Source: JAJYKN01 sp035516155
GTDB taxonomy: Bacteria > Nitrospirota > UBA9217
Direction of reading: 5' to 3'
NCBI GenBank assembly: GCA_035516155.1
Contig: DATJAP010000015.1
Coordinates: forward strand, 1-64,000
DNA: 64,000 bases
Position numbers and translations under genes: made by a program. Below, in pieces: positions 27,573-35,996 of this stretch. The notes under the pieces were generated by a model. It saw only the letters and a program-made list of their open reading frames with translations, ran no database searches and was not told the DNA's origin. The stretch's first letter is position 1, and the number at the start of each line of letters is the position of its first letter.

Positions 27573-28319
27573 TCATGCAACCGATTGGTGGACCGATACA
27601 TTCATCTCAGCTTTCAATCTGATAAGCGCCTGGTTGTGAAGCTGGCAAACGCGTCCTTCGGTCAGCTTCATCACCTTCCCGATTTCTTTCATGGTGAGCT
27701 CTTCCCAATAGTAGAGCGATAGGATTGTTTTTTCCTTCTCGGGGAGACGTTCTATGACTTGGGCGAGAGCGTCCTTCGCGCTGTTTTCCTCCAGGAGCTG
27801 AAGGGGTGTTTTCATATCCGGGTCGGGGATGCATTCCGTCACATCCATGCCGCTTTCGTCGCTCATCCGGTCGCGGAAATCTTCGAAACTGAACACGACG
27901 GCGTTGCTTGCATTCTGGATCGTACGGTAATATTCGTCCAGTGTGATAGAGAGCCGATCGGCGATTTCCTCCGCCAAGGGCATCCGGCCGAGGTCTTTTT
28001 CGAGCTCCCGATGCGCTTTTTTGATCTGTCCGATCTTTGTCTTCACCGAGCGGGGTAGCCAGTCATGGGACCGCAGCTCATCGAGCATGGCGCCCTTGAT
28101 GCGGTGCTCCACGAAGGTGTTGAGTTTGGCTCTTCCTTCGGTATACCGCTGAAGGGCGTCCAGAAGGCCCATGACCCCTACGCTGATAAGATCCTGGACC
28201 GATAGCTGGGGCGGCAGCCGATGCGCAAGCCGGTACGCCGTATACTTGATAAAGGGAAGAGATTCATTAATGATTCTCTCCTTCTCCTGCTTGGTTGGCT
28301 CTATCCTATTATCCTGCAT
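27573..28319 (-). CDS. fliA: Flagellar sigma factor FliA (sigma-28)
   Basis: A 248-residue sigma-70 family protein. Region 2 (LPFIKYTAYRLAHRL, DLISVGVMGLLDALQRY), region 3 (AEEIADRLSITLDEY) and region 4 (LPEKEKTILSLYYWEELTMK) are all present with the FliA spacing. It directs late flagellar gene transcription. The ATG at 28319 has AAGGACAGG upstream; the longer frame runs over flhG. It is the last intact gene of the fliN operon, with flgM beyond the dead transposase. Confidence 0.93.
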   Translation of the reverse strand: MQDNRIEPTKQEKERIINESLPFIKYTAYRLAHRLPPQLSVQDLISVGVMGLLDALQRYTEGRAKLNTFVEHRIKGAMLDELRSHDWLPRSVKTKIGQIKKAHRELEKDLGRMPLAEEIADRLSITLDEYYRTIQNASNAVVFSFEDFRDRMSDESGMDVTECIPDPDMKTPLQLLEENSAKDALAQVIERLPEKEKTILSLYYWEELTMKEIGKVMKLTEGRVCQLHNQALIRLKAEMNVSVHQSVA

Positions 28320-28353
28320 GGACCTGTCCTTTTTGGCTGCTGAATTTTCAGGT

Positions 28354-29208
28354 TCAGTCTCTCGACCGCACCCGTACTGCATCCGCTGATAGTGACAGTA
28401 GGCTGCCGATAAAAAACTGGAGTGTGCCTTTGACTTTTTCCGGCCGTTCCAGGATTTTTGCTGCGATTTCTCCCATGCACTTGGAAATGAATTTCCTCGG
28501 GAAGAGGTCGATAAACGCCGTCTGGGAACGGACGGCCTTCTTGACATCATTGTCATAGGGTAGATAGCCCAGGTAGTCCAGTGAAATATTGAGGAACCTA
28601 TTTGTTGCCTTCGTGAGCGTCTCGAAAACCTGCAATCCTTCAGCTTCGTTCTTTACGGAGTTGACGATCACGTGAAATTTATTCTCCTGGTATTCGGTGT
28701 AGAGGATCTTGATCAGATGATAGGCGTCGACCCAGGCGGTCGGCTCGGGAGTCGTGACAACGATAAGGTCCTGCGCGGCGGAGCAGAAGAAAGTCACGTT
28801 TTCCGAGATTCCTGCCGAGTTGTCGATTAGCAGGATGTCGATGTCGCCGTCGTAGGAATCAAAGGCTTCGAGTAGCCTGAGCCGCTGGAACTCGTCGAGG
28901 CGCGTGAGGTACTGAACCCCTTCCCCAGCGGGCAGGATTTTGACGCCGTGAGGGCCTTCGATGAGAATGTCCTTGAGCTCGACTTTTCCTTCAAGCAGGT
29001 GGCTGATGTTATATTTCGCATGTTTATTGAGAAGAATGTTAATATTGGAAAGGCCGAGATCGGCGTCCACGATCACGACGTTCTTGCCCAGATTGCGCAG
29101 GGCGATGGCAAGGCTGGCTGTGATGTTGGTTTTGCCCACGCCACCCTTGCCGCTCGCCACGGCAATGGTCTTGACATATTTTTTCCTTTTCCGACCGACA
29201 CTCAACAT
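28354..29208 (-). CDS. flhG: Flagellar number regulator FlhG (MinD-like ATPase)
   Basis: A 284-residue ParA/MinD-type ATPase. The deviant Walker A is GKGGVGKTNITASLA near residue 20, followed by VVIVDADLGLSNINILL and Walker B DILLIDNSAGIS. It sets flagellar number and position with FlhF, which is not seen here. AAGGAG precedes the ATG at 29208, which overlaps the end of the upstream fliO part by 7 bases. It is 34 bases upstream of fliA. Confidence 0.9.
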   Translation of the reverse strand: MLSVGRKRKKYVKTIAVASGKGGVGKTNITASLAIALRNLGKNVVIVDADLGLSNINILLNKHAKYNISHLLEGKVELKDILIEGPHGVKILPAGEGVQYLTRLDEFQRLRLLEAFDSYDGDIDILLIDNSAGISENVTFFCSAAQDLIVVTTPEPTAWVDAYHLIKILYTEYQENKFHVIVNSVKNEAEGLQVFETLTKATNRFLNISLDYLGYLPYDNDVKKAVRSQTAFIDLFPRKFISKCMGEIAAKILERPEKVKGTLQFFIGSLLSLSADAVRVRSRD

Positions 29209-29366
29209 ACCGGCCACTCCTTCTCTTGTTCCTCGATGACTGTGTCCTTCGCTTTCAGGAGCTTTATATCGGTCGTCGTAACGCCGACGAGAAGCACTTC
29301 GGGCCCGACCTTGACCATGGCGATGCCCTTTTTCGGGCCGAGAGATTGATCTCCTGTAATTTTCAC
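29202..29366 (-). CDS. fliO: FliO soluble-domain protein (second half of a split fliO)
   Basis: A 54-residue frame beginning at a GTG. SLGPKKGIAMVKVGPEVLLV followed by GVTTTDIKLL is the cytoplasmic domain of FliO, an assembly factor of the flagellar export gate. No membrane helix is present. It has its own AAGGAG 6 bases before the GTG, and the GTG overlaps the stop of the preceding frame (GTGA). This suggests two deliberate reading frames rather than a sequencing error, though a single-base deletion cannot be excluded. Confidence 0.7.
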   Translation of the reverse strand: MKITGDQSLGPKKGIAMVKVGPEVLLVGVTTTDIKLLKAKDTVIEEQEKEWPVC

Positions 29367-29470
29367 GAGGCTCTCCTTGTCCTGGCGCTCTTGAAAAAGA
29401 GGCTGAGCAGAAGTACCAGGCCGCTGACAAGGATAAGAGCCACGCCCCCGTGGAGGTAGATGTCAATCAT
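29363..29470 (-). CDS. FliO membrane-anchor peptide (first half of a split fliO)
   Basis: A 35-residue frame: a short start, one transmembrane helix (GGVALILVSGLVLLLSLFF) and a basic tail KSARTRRAS. This is the usual FliO N-terminus, but it stops at 29363 just where the soluble domain begins in another frame. The ATG overlaps the fliN stop (ATGA), so translation is coupled. It and the next frame together match one FliO of about 90 residues. Confidence 0.65.
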   Translation of the reverse strand: MIDIYLHGGVALILVSGLVLLLSLFFKSARTRRAS

Positions 29471-29856
29471 TTAAGCTGACGGTTCCTTTCCGTTGGGCTG
29501 ATGATATCGGTGAGCCGGATCCCGAACTTTTCATTGACCACCACGATCTCCCCCCGTGCAACGAGTTTGCCGTTCACCAGGATATCCATGGGCTCGCCGG
29601 CGGCCTTATCGAGTTCAATGACCGATCCCTGTCCGAGCTGAAGAAGGTCCTTGATGAATGTACGAGTTCTGCCCAGCTCGACCTTTATCTCAAGTGGAAC
29701 ATCGAGGAGAAAATCCATGTCCCGCTGCACCTGGGTCGGACGCCTGTCTGATTTGAGCTCCTCGAAGATTATTTCCGTGGAAGGCGGAGTCTCTTGCTGG
29801 GGCTTGCTTTCACGGAGCAATGCATCAACTTCGTCCTGTGAGAGAATATCGCTCAT
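29467..29856 (-). CDS. fliN: Flagellar motor switch protein FliN
   Basis: A 129-residue protein with a short helical head ILSQDEVDALLRESK (shared with FliM/FliY) and a C-terminal SpoA domain from about residue 45: DVPLEIKVELGRTRTFIKDL and MDILVNGKLVARGEIVVV. It builds the C-ring that switches rotation. It is the first gene of the operon fliN-fliO-flhG-fliA and is divergent from the NtrC-type activator. A possible sigma-54 promoter lies about 100 bases upstream. Confidence 0.93.
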   Translation of the reverse strand: MSDILSQDEVDALLRESKPQQETPPSTEIIFEELKSDRRPTQVQRDMDFLLDVPLEIKVELGRTRTFIKDLLQLGQGSVIELDKAAGEPMDILVNGKLVARGEIVVVNEKFGIRLTDIISPTERNRQLK

Positions 29857-29953
29857 CGCGGAGTCATCCTTGCGGCCTTTTTCTCTTCTGATAACGCAGC
29901 TTCCTTCTTTTCACCCGCACCTCCCCGCCCCTTTTATCAATACCTTCCTCATG

Positions 29954-29969
29954 AGCAAATACCATGCCC
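29954..29969 (-). promoter_or_regulatory. Possible sigma-54 promoter of the fliN operon
   Basis: On the minus strand GGGCATG, four bases, then TTGCT: GG and GC are exactly 10 bases apart as in -24/-12 promoters, with small departures from TGGCACG. It faces fliN, and a sigma-54 activator gene is next door. Confidence 0.45.
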
Positions 29970-30100
29970 GAGCTATGATATTGAAAAATTGGAATAACCT
30001 ATTTATTCTTCTGTCAAAATAATGACTTGGGATAATAGAGAGTTCGGGATTGTAGCAGCCCTGATGCGGACTAGGGCGGGTTTCTCCGCACAGCCCAGAG

Positions 30101-30139
30101 TGTCAAACAGTTGACAGATGATTATTATTTTGCTATGGT
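30101..30139 (+). promoter_or_regulatory. Promoter with overlapping palindrome ahead of the NtrC-type gene
   Basis: TTGACA (30111-30116), a 17-base spacer, TATGGT (30134-30139). The -35 box is the right arm of a perfect palindrome TGTCAA-ACAG-TTGACA. The start codon at 30148 is only 8 bases past the -10 box, so the mRNA would be nearly leaderless. Confidence 0.55.
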
Positions 30140-30147
30140 AGAACAAC

Positions 30148-31599
30148 ATGTGGAAAATACTTGTCATAGAAGACGATGAAACTGTCCGAGATGTGCTCCG
30201 TTTTTTTCTTACGAGCAGAAAATTCGATGTTTCGCTTGCCGAGAATGGCGAGACTGGTCTCGATATGGCACGCGTTGAAAAGTTCGATCTCATCCTTACC
30301 GACCTTGTCATGCCGGGAATCACGGGCATGGATGTGCTCAAGGAAATTACTGCGGCCACGACAAGCGTACCCGTCATCGTCATGACGGCTTTCAGCACGG
30401 TCCAGACGGCCGTCGAGGCCATGCGAAACGGGGCCTTCGACTACGTCACGAAACCCTTTAATCTCGACGAGCTCATAATTGTTTTGGAAAAGGCGCTATC
30501 CGTCTCGAAACTTCAGAAGGAAAACGTGATGCTCAAGATGCAGCTCAAGAAGAAATACAACTTCAAAGGCCTCGTCGGCGATTCGCCCAGCATGCAGACG
30601 GTCTATGAGCTGATCGAGAAGATCGCCGATACGGACAGTACGATTTTGATTACCGGCGAGAGCGGTACGGGCAAGGAGCTTATCGCGAAGACCATCCATT
30701 ACAACAACATCTCACGTGCGGGCGGGCCCTTTGTGCCGATCAACTGCGCCGCAATACCACGGGACCTCCTCGAATCAGAGTTGTTCGGCCATGAAAAGGG
30801 CGCCTTCACGGGCGCCATCAACACGCGCCTGGGCCGGTTCGAACTTGCCCAGGGCGGCACGCTCTTTCTTGATGAAGTGGGGGAACTTGACCCTTCGCTC
30901 CAGGTCAAGCTGCTCCGGGTATTGCAGGAGCGGGAGTTCGAGCGCGTGGGCGGGATGAAAACGATCAAAGTGGATGTCCGGATCCTGGCGGCTACGAACA
31001 AGGACCTGGAAAAGGCGACGAAGGAAGGAAAGTTCAGAGAAGATCTGTACTACCGCCTCAACGTGATACCGCTCCACTTGCCGCCGCTCCGAAGCAGGCA
31101 AGAGGATATTCCTCTGTTGGCGGCATTTTTTGGGCAGGAGTTCTGCAGGAAAAAAAAGCGGGAGCCTTTCTCACTTGACCCTCAGGTCATGGATTGTCTG
31201 CTGAAGTACCGTTGGCCCGGGAATGTACGGGAGCTTGAAAACCTCATGGAGCGCCTCACGATCCTCGTAAGCGGTCCGGTTGTGCAGTTGTCCGATCTTC
31301 CGGAAAAGCTTCACCTGACGACTCGCGAGGATTCGGAAGCCGCAGCCACTCCCATGGCGACGTCCTTCCGGGCGCCGGACGCAGCGGTGCCGCAACATAT
31401 GCAAGGCAGCGATTTTGAGCTGGGCGAGACCGGGATCGATCTGAACGAACTCGTGGCCGCCATGGAGCGGAACATGATTCTAAAAGCACTTAAAAAGTCC
31501 GACGGAGTGCGAAGCAAGGCCGCACAGTTTCTGGGGCTCAACCGTACAACGCTCCTCGAAAAAATGAAAAAAATGAAGATTGAAATACAGAAGCAGTAA
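30148..31599 (+). CDS. Sigma-54-dependent response regulator, NtrC/FlrC type
   Basis: A 483-residue regulator. Receiver domain residues 1-115 with phosphoacceptor Asp52 (ILTDLVMPG); AAA+ domain about 140-375 with Walker A GESGTGKE (170-177), the sigma-54 contact loop GAFTGA (218-223), Walker B GGTLFLDE (236-243) and WPGNVRELENLM; C-terminal Fis-type helix-turn-helix (KSDGVRSKAAQFLGLNRTTL). All key residues are present. Divergent from the fliN operon, it is a good candidate for its activator. No ribosome site precedes the ATG. Confidence 0.92.
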   Translation: MWKILVIEDDETVRDVLRFFLTSRKFDVSLAENGETGLDMARVEKFDLILTDLVMPGITGMDVLKEITAATTSVPVIVMTAFSTVQTAVEAMRNGAFDYVTKPFNLDELIIVLEKALSVSKLQKENVMLKMQLKKKYNFKGLVGDSPSMQTVYELIEKIADTDSTILITGESGTGKELIAKTIHYNNISRAGGPFVPINCAAIPRDLLESELFGHEKGAFTGAINTRLGRFELAQGGTLFLDEVGELDPSLQVKLLRVLQEREFERVGGMKTIKVDVRILAATNKDLEKATKEGKFREDLYYRLNVIPLHLPPLRSRQEDIPLLAAFFGQEFCRKKKREPFSLDPQVMDCLLKYRWPGNVRELENLMERLTILVSGPVVQLSDLPEKLHLTTREDSEAAATPMATSFRAPDAAVPQHMQGSDFELGETGIDLNELVAAMERNMILKALKKSDGVRSKAAQFLGLNRTTLLEKMKKMKIEIQKQ

Positions 31600-32088
31600 A
31601 ACGATCCCCCCTGGCTGCCATTCCTGAACCGAAATAAAATTAAAACTTTGCAACCGCGAGGCGTAAAGCTCGCGAAGGACATCTGACATTCTTCCGGCTC
31701 TCAAGCTTGGTTTGTGATGATCACCTTCAGATTGTCTCAGATAAAACTGAGTTCGTGCAGTTCGACAAAACGCGGCGTACTTGAGGAAGCTTTTAAGGGA
31801 TTTTCAGTATCAGACTCGATGAAAACAAGTCCTTCCTTATCTTGGGAAAAAGCCGATTGAGGAGAGACAGGAGTTTCAGATATTTCGCTTTGCACCGGGG
31901 TTTACCGCAGAGTACCTGCCAGACCTTTTAAAGTGAGACCGAAGACCCGTGCGTGGACAAGATGATGATGGGTGACCGCGGCGGCTTCGCCGATACTGAT
32001 GAGTTGGACCTTGAGATTTCCCGCATAACCGCCGGTGGTACAGCCCAAAAGTACGAACGCACCGATGATTGGAAACCGAGAGACCTGC
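31600..32088. other. Intergenic between convergent regulators
   Basis: About 490 bases between the activator and the histidine kinase. A minus-strand frame here (IIGAFVLLGCTTGGYAGNLK, then THHHLVHARVFGL) overlaps the kinase end and might be a decayed gene, but I cannot identify it. No clear terminator is present. Confidence 0.4.
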
Positions 32089-33585
32089 CTACCCGTTAGT
32101 CGTCTGCCCTTCCGCGTGCGCGCCCCTTCCCGTAGGGAGTTCAATGATAAACGCCGCACCCCCACCTTTGGCATTCTCAAAACGAATGGTCCCGCCGTGC
32201 TCCGCGATGATGCCGTGCGAGATCGAAAGACCCAGTCCGGTGCCGATACCTACCGACTTTGTGGTATAGAAGGGATCAAAAATTTTTGAGGCTACGCTGC
32301 TGGGAATACCGGGGCCGTTGTCGATCACCTCAATCACGAGGCGTCGGTTCGTCTTGTCGGACCGGGTCACGAACCGGATCCGCGGGTTCGCCCGGCCGGT
32401 GTCGACGAGGGCCTGTTCGGCGTTCAGAAGCAGATTCAGCATGACCTGCTGGATCTGCTGCGCATCGACGAATACGGTTGACACGGGGTCGTACTCACGA
32501 ACGATCTCGATGTTGTTTGATTTGAGCCAGTAGATCCGGAGATCGATGGCCCGGTCAATGATGTCGTTGATGGATTCGAGGCTTTTCGACGGCATGCGCT
32601 GCCGGGAGAAGGTTAGGAGATTGTTAACGATCTTTTTGCACCGTTCGGCGCTGTCGAGAATTTTTTTCAGTTCGACAAGGACTCCCTCATCGGTGACCTT
32701 CATGGCGAGGAGTTCGGTGTAGGCAATCGTGCCGGTAAGGGGGTTGTTGATCTCGTGGGCAACGCCGGACACAAGCAAGCCGATGGAGGCAAGCTTGTCA
32801 GCATAGTACAATTGATCCTTAAGCCTTCTGACCTCGGTAATGTTTTTCATCACGTGGATCGTGAGGGGTCGGTTCTCCTCCTGGAGCAGGAAGATGCTTA
32901 TCTGATATATTTCTTCGCCGATCTTTTTTTCATAGATGCGGGGGATGCCTTCGTCCGAGACGGAGCGAAGTACCTCTTGTCTGGGGATCTCCAGGTCGAA
33001 GACGTCCCCAATCTGTTTGCCGACGAGCTCCCGTGGGTGCTTTCCAATGGCTGAGGCAAAGGTGCGGTTCACCTTGACCAGAGCCTGCTTGTCGTCCAGA
33101 ACAAAAATATAATCCGTAATGGCGTCCATGAGAGACATCCACTGTTTTTGGCTGCGCAGGATCGCCCGCTCCCGCACCGTATACTCATGGACCGCCTCGA
33201 AACGAGTTATGACACGACCGGCGATGATGGGGTAATTGACGAAAGCATCTGGTTCGGCGGATACGCAGTCCGCAGCGCCGCCCCGCAAAGCACGCAGCAC
33301 AGCATCGTCGTCTGTCTGGGGCGACATCATGATTACCGGCGTCTCCCGCTGCAGGGCCTGAAGACGGTTCACGACTTCAAAAGCGTCCAGGCTAAACTGG
33401 GCCTGGTTGAAGAAGAGCACATCGAAGGTTTCCCGCTTCAAGATTTCGAAAGCTGCTTCCGGTGTGGCGGCAAATTCGAGATGCGCGGACGTGCCGCCCT
33501 GTTCGAAAGCCGCAGTCAGGCGTTCGCGGTTTGCCGGGCTGCTTTCAGCCAAAAGGATTTTATATCCTGTCCTTCTTGGAGACAA
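32089..33585 (-). CDS. Histidine kinase with degenerate receiver and PAS domain
   Basis: A 498-residue soluble kinase. Residues 1-120 look like a receiver fold, but the acidic pair is AES, the phospho-Asp position is Asn60 (VLFFNQAQ) and the conserved Lys is absent, so it is a pseudo-receiver. A PAS domain spans about 148-255, HisKA has His277 (GVAHEINNPLTG), and the ATPase has NLLLNAEQAL, DNGPGIP and GTGLGLS. It is a likely partner of the adjacent activator. The only available start is a TTG at 33585 that overlaps the OmpA-like tail upstream. Confidence 0.85.
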   Translation of the reverse strand: MSPRRTGYKILLAESSPANRERLTAAFEQGGTSAHLEFAATPEAAFEILKRETFDVLFFNQAQFSLDAFEVVNRLQALQRETPVIMMSPQTDDDAVLRALRGGAADCVSAEPDAFVNYPIIAGRVITRFEAVHEYTVRERAILRSQKQWMSLMDAITDYIFVLDDKQALVKVNRTFASAIGKHPRELVGKQIGDVFDLEIPRQEVLRSVSDEGIPRIYEKKIGEEIYQISIFLLQEENRPLTIHVMKNITEVRRLKDQLYYADKLASIGLLVSGVAHEINNPLTGTIAYTELLAMKVTDEGVLVELKKILDSAERCKKIVNNLLTFSRQRMPSKSLESINDIIDRAIDLRIYWLKSNNIEIVREYDPVSTVFVDAQQIQQVMLNLLLNAEQALVDTGRANPRIRFVTRSDKTNRRLVIEVIDNGPGIPSSVASKIFDPFYTTKSVGIGTGLGLSISHGIIAEHGGTIRFENAKGGGAAFIIELPTGRGAHAEGQTTNG

Positions 33586-34320
33586 TGAGTATATCTACCC
33601 TCCTGTTGCGCACTCTTCCCTCGGGTGTCGCATTCGAAGCCAGAAAGACGGGCTTCACCGTGCCGTTCCCGAAACCATAGTTTATTATTTCCGCCCCGTC
33701 AAAATGCTCATGATGGTGCAGAATGAGCTTCCATTTTTTAAGAAAACCGCAAGGGTTTCATTATATTCCCTCCCATGACCGGATGCAAGTTGATTTCGGT
33801 CTTCGGTCTCCACCAGGGTGAGCCGATGGGGCTTGAGCAGGATCATGTCTCGGACGCCTACATCTCGTTGTCGTGGAGGTAGCCGCCGAACAGAAGCGCG
33901 TCAATTTCCTCGGCGCCGAGACCCATTGCTTCGGCGATCTGGAGCGCATAGGCCGTGACCCGCTCGGAATGCTGTTTGGTGTATGAATCTCACGCTTCGA
34001 TGCTGTTGGCGGGCGACTTCAGAGCATTAATGAGGTTGTTGTAGAAGACCTCTCGAGGGCGTTGTTCTCGATCCGCCGGATGGCTATCTTGGCGAAGGTG
34101 AGCGCGAGTGATATCTCGTCATTGGTAGACGCCAGCCTGTCCACCTTGTTTCATGGCCATGGTTTTTGACCTTCTGGATGCCCGCAAGTCCGTGGCCGGC
34201 CAATTGGTATCATACTGCCCGGTAATTTCAAACAAGGACGAGAGGACATCCGGGACCAGCGGATCGCTCTCAACGATGACTATCTTGCCACGTTGCAGAG
34301 CCCTTGGCCATCCTTTCCTT
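33560..34320 (-). pseudogene. Broken HD-GYP gene fused to an OmpA/MotB C-terminus
   Basis: Read on the minus strand, conserved pieces of a response-regulator HD-GYP phosphodiesterase appear in order but in different frames: KIVIVESDPLVPDVL, ALTFAKIAIRRIENN, FYNNLINALKS, a TGA where Arg is expected before DSYTKQHSERVTAYALQIAE, LLFGGYLHD, MILLKPHRLTLVE, INLHPVMGGNIMKPL and LILHHHEHFDG. At least four frame changes occur. Directly in frame with the last block follow NYGFGNGTVKPVFLASNATP and EGRVRNRRVDILIV, the end of an OmpA/MotB domain, stopping at 33560. A deletion seems to have joined two decaying genes. Confidence 0.8.
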
Positions 34321-34869
34321 CAAGACCTCTGCCTCGTGGGCGAGAAGTACACTCATGTTTTTTAGCTTCTCAATGCGCTCCAGCCAGCCCATCGTCACCT
34401 CGGAATTGTTGCACAAAGAAACGTTTTTGAGCAGTTCCAGATCACGATAGGTTTCGCGCAGGCTCTCCTTGAGTTCCCGGTTGTCAGCGATGAGCTGTGC
34501 CCGCTCAAAGGCCCGCTGCGCGAGGATCGTGATTTCCTGCGCCTTGAACGGCTTAGTCAGGAAATCGTAGGCGCCTTCCTTGATTGCTTCAAGAGTCGTG
34601 TCGAGGGCCCCATATGCCGTGAGAATGATGACGGCGGTATCGGAGTTGCTTCGGACGGCGTACTTGAGCACTTCGATGCCATCAGCGCAGGGCATCTTGA
34701 AGTCGGTGATGACGAGATGAAAGTCCTCGACCCTGAGCCGGTTGATGGCTTGTTGGCCATCGACGACAGCACTTGCGAAGTACCCTTCCCGGGAGAGAAG
34801 GGTGGTAATGACATCGCGTGCAATGTCATCGTCATCTGCGACGAGTATTCTGAAATCCTTTTTATCCAC
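34270..34869 (-). CDS. Stand-alone response regulator with coiled tail
   Basis: A 199-residue protein. Residues 1-120 are a complete receiver: acidic pocket ADDDD (11-15), phospho-Asp56 (ITDFKMP), TAYGAL and Lys106 (FLTKPF). Residues 125-190 are a predicted helical region without a DNA-binding domain. The last residues (SATWQDSHR) run into the decayed HD-GYP gene, so the original C-terminus may be altered. It may relay phosphate in a CheY-like manner. A TTAAGGAG site precedes the start. Confidence 0.8.
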   Translation of the reverse strand: MDKKDFRILVADDDDIARDVITTLLSREGYFASAVVDGQQAINRLRVEDFHLVITDFKMPCADGIEVLKYAVRSNSDTAVIILTAYGALDTTLEAIKEGAYDFLTKPFKAQEITILAQRAFERAQLIADNRELKESLRETYRDLELLKNVSLCNNSEVTMGWLERIEKLKNMSVLLAHEAEVLKERMAKGSATWQDSHR

Positions 34870-34903
34870 TGCTCCTTAATCCATCCTTAATCGAAAGCCA
34901 TTG

Positions 34904-35098
34904 TTATCGCGCGTTCCGTATTTGCGCCAGGAGCTCCGTCCTGGTCTGTACAAGGACTTGACTTTTCTTCGCCTCCGCCGAAAAGTTGACGGCCTCCTGC
35001 GGTTGATCCTGCTCTGTTTCAAGAATAGCCGATGGTTTTAGCTTGGCGAGCCTAGAATAGAGGTCTCCAGATTTATTCGTCTCAAAAGGGGAAGAAGG
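34904..35098 (-). pseudogene. C-terminal remnant of an unidentified gene
   Basis: An open minus-strand frame of about 64 codons with no start codon, ending at 34904 shortly before the response regulator. Codon use looks real (SGDLYSRLAKLKPSAILETE, ending LLAQIRNAR), but I do not recognise it. It fits the run of decayed genes on its left. Confidence 0.4.
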
Positions 35099-35546
35099 TC
35101 ATATGGCTCCGAAGGGACCTGCCAATCTAAAAACCGTTTTAAAGTCAAACCGTTGCTGTTCTTATCGGACGATTCTCTAAAAACATTAGCGGAAAAGAGG
35201 GGCCAAAATATGGACAGGACGGGTAGCGAGCCATGGGTTTTTTACATTGGCATTTAAAGTTTTTTGGCACGACGGTAAGATGTACAAAGGCGAGGGAAAT
35301 TACGGTCACATCCTACCCCTCGCCTCATACCCCGGGCGGGGCATCATGGAGGCCGTGTGATTCGAAAAATACGCTCATCCAAAACAAGAAATAAGTTTCA
35401 TAGAATCATACATATATTCGTATAATATCTATCTATCTATCTATCTATCTATTTGTATTTACACAAATCAGGTTGTGTGTCAAAAAAATCTTGTTTCATC
35501 TTCTGCCCGCGGGAAGCCTTTTATGGAGCATTGCCATCCGTCTGTG
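35099..35546. other. Intergenic, no gene seen
   Basis: About 450 bases with no convincing frame. It contains the TATC tetranucleotide run at 35426-35452 and AT-rich flanks. Confidence 0.5.
35426..35452. repeat. TATC tetranucleotide repeat, 6.75 copies
   Basis: Six perfect TATC units plus TAT, in an AT-rich stretch 95 bases beyond the end of the PEBP-like gene. No open frame or recognisable promoter contains it. Confidence 0.9.
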
Positions 35547-35996
35547 CTACTTCCTTGCATAGAGTCCGATCAACTCCGCCTGCCCGAGAATATGACCATT
35601 CATAGCCTTTTCAAGGCCGTTCTTATTCGTACCCGGATCCATATTCAGCGTTACATCGAGGGCGTAGAGCTTGAAAAAGTAGCGGTGTGTTCCCGAAGGT
35701 GGGCAGGGGCCACCATAGCTGCGTTTCCTGAAGTCGTTTATTCCTTCTCTGGCGCCGGAAGGGAGGGAGTGTTCCTTGATTTCCCTGGTATCCGGTGCGA
35801 TGTTCCACACGACCCAATGTACCCAGGTGCCTCGTGGTGCGTCAGGGTCATCGACGATCAGCGACAGCGACTTTGTGCCGGCCGGCACATTCTCCACCAC
35901 CAATGGCGGATTGATATCCTCGCCGTCACAAGTATATTTCGGTGTAATTCGACCGTTGTGTTCGAAAACCGGACTGCTAATTTTGAGCGTGCTCAT
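35547..35996 (-). CDS. YbhB/YbcL-type PEBP family protein
   Basis: A 149-residue phosphatidylethanolamine-binding-protein fold, resembling Raf kinase inhibitor proteins. YTCDGEDINPPLVVENVPAG near residue 20, DDPDAPRGTWVHWVVWNI near 48 and GPCPPSGTHRYFFKLYALD near 95 form the ligand pocket of the bacterial YbhB/YbcL group. The bacterial function is not established. No signal peptide is present. The ATG at 35996 has a perfect AAAGGAGG ribosome site. It stands alone. Confidence 0.9.
   Translation of the reverse strand: MSTLKISSPVFEHNGRITPKYTCDGEDINPPLVVENVPAGTKSLSLIVDDPDAPRGTWVHWVVWNIAPDTREIKEHSLPSGAREGINDFRKRSYGGPCPPSGTHRYFFKLYALDVTLNMDPGTNKNGLEKAMNGHILGQAELIGLYARK

Noticed and set aside
35426..35452. 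CRISPR-like repetition
   Set aside because: It is a simple tetranucleotide run without spacers; no CRISPR array or cas gene is in the window.
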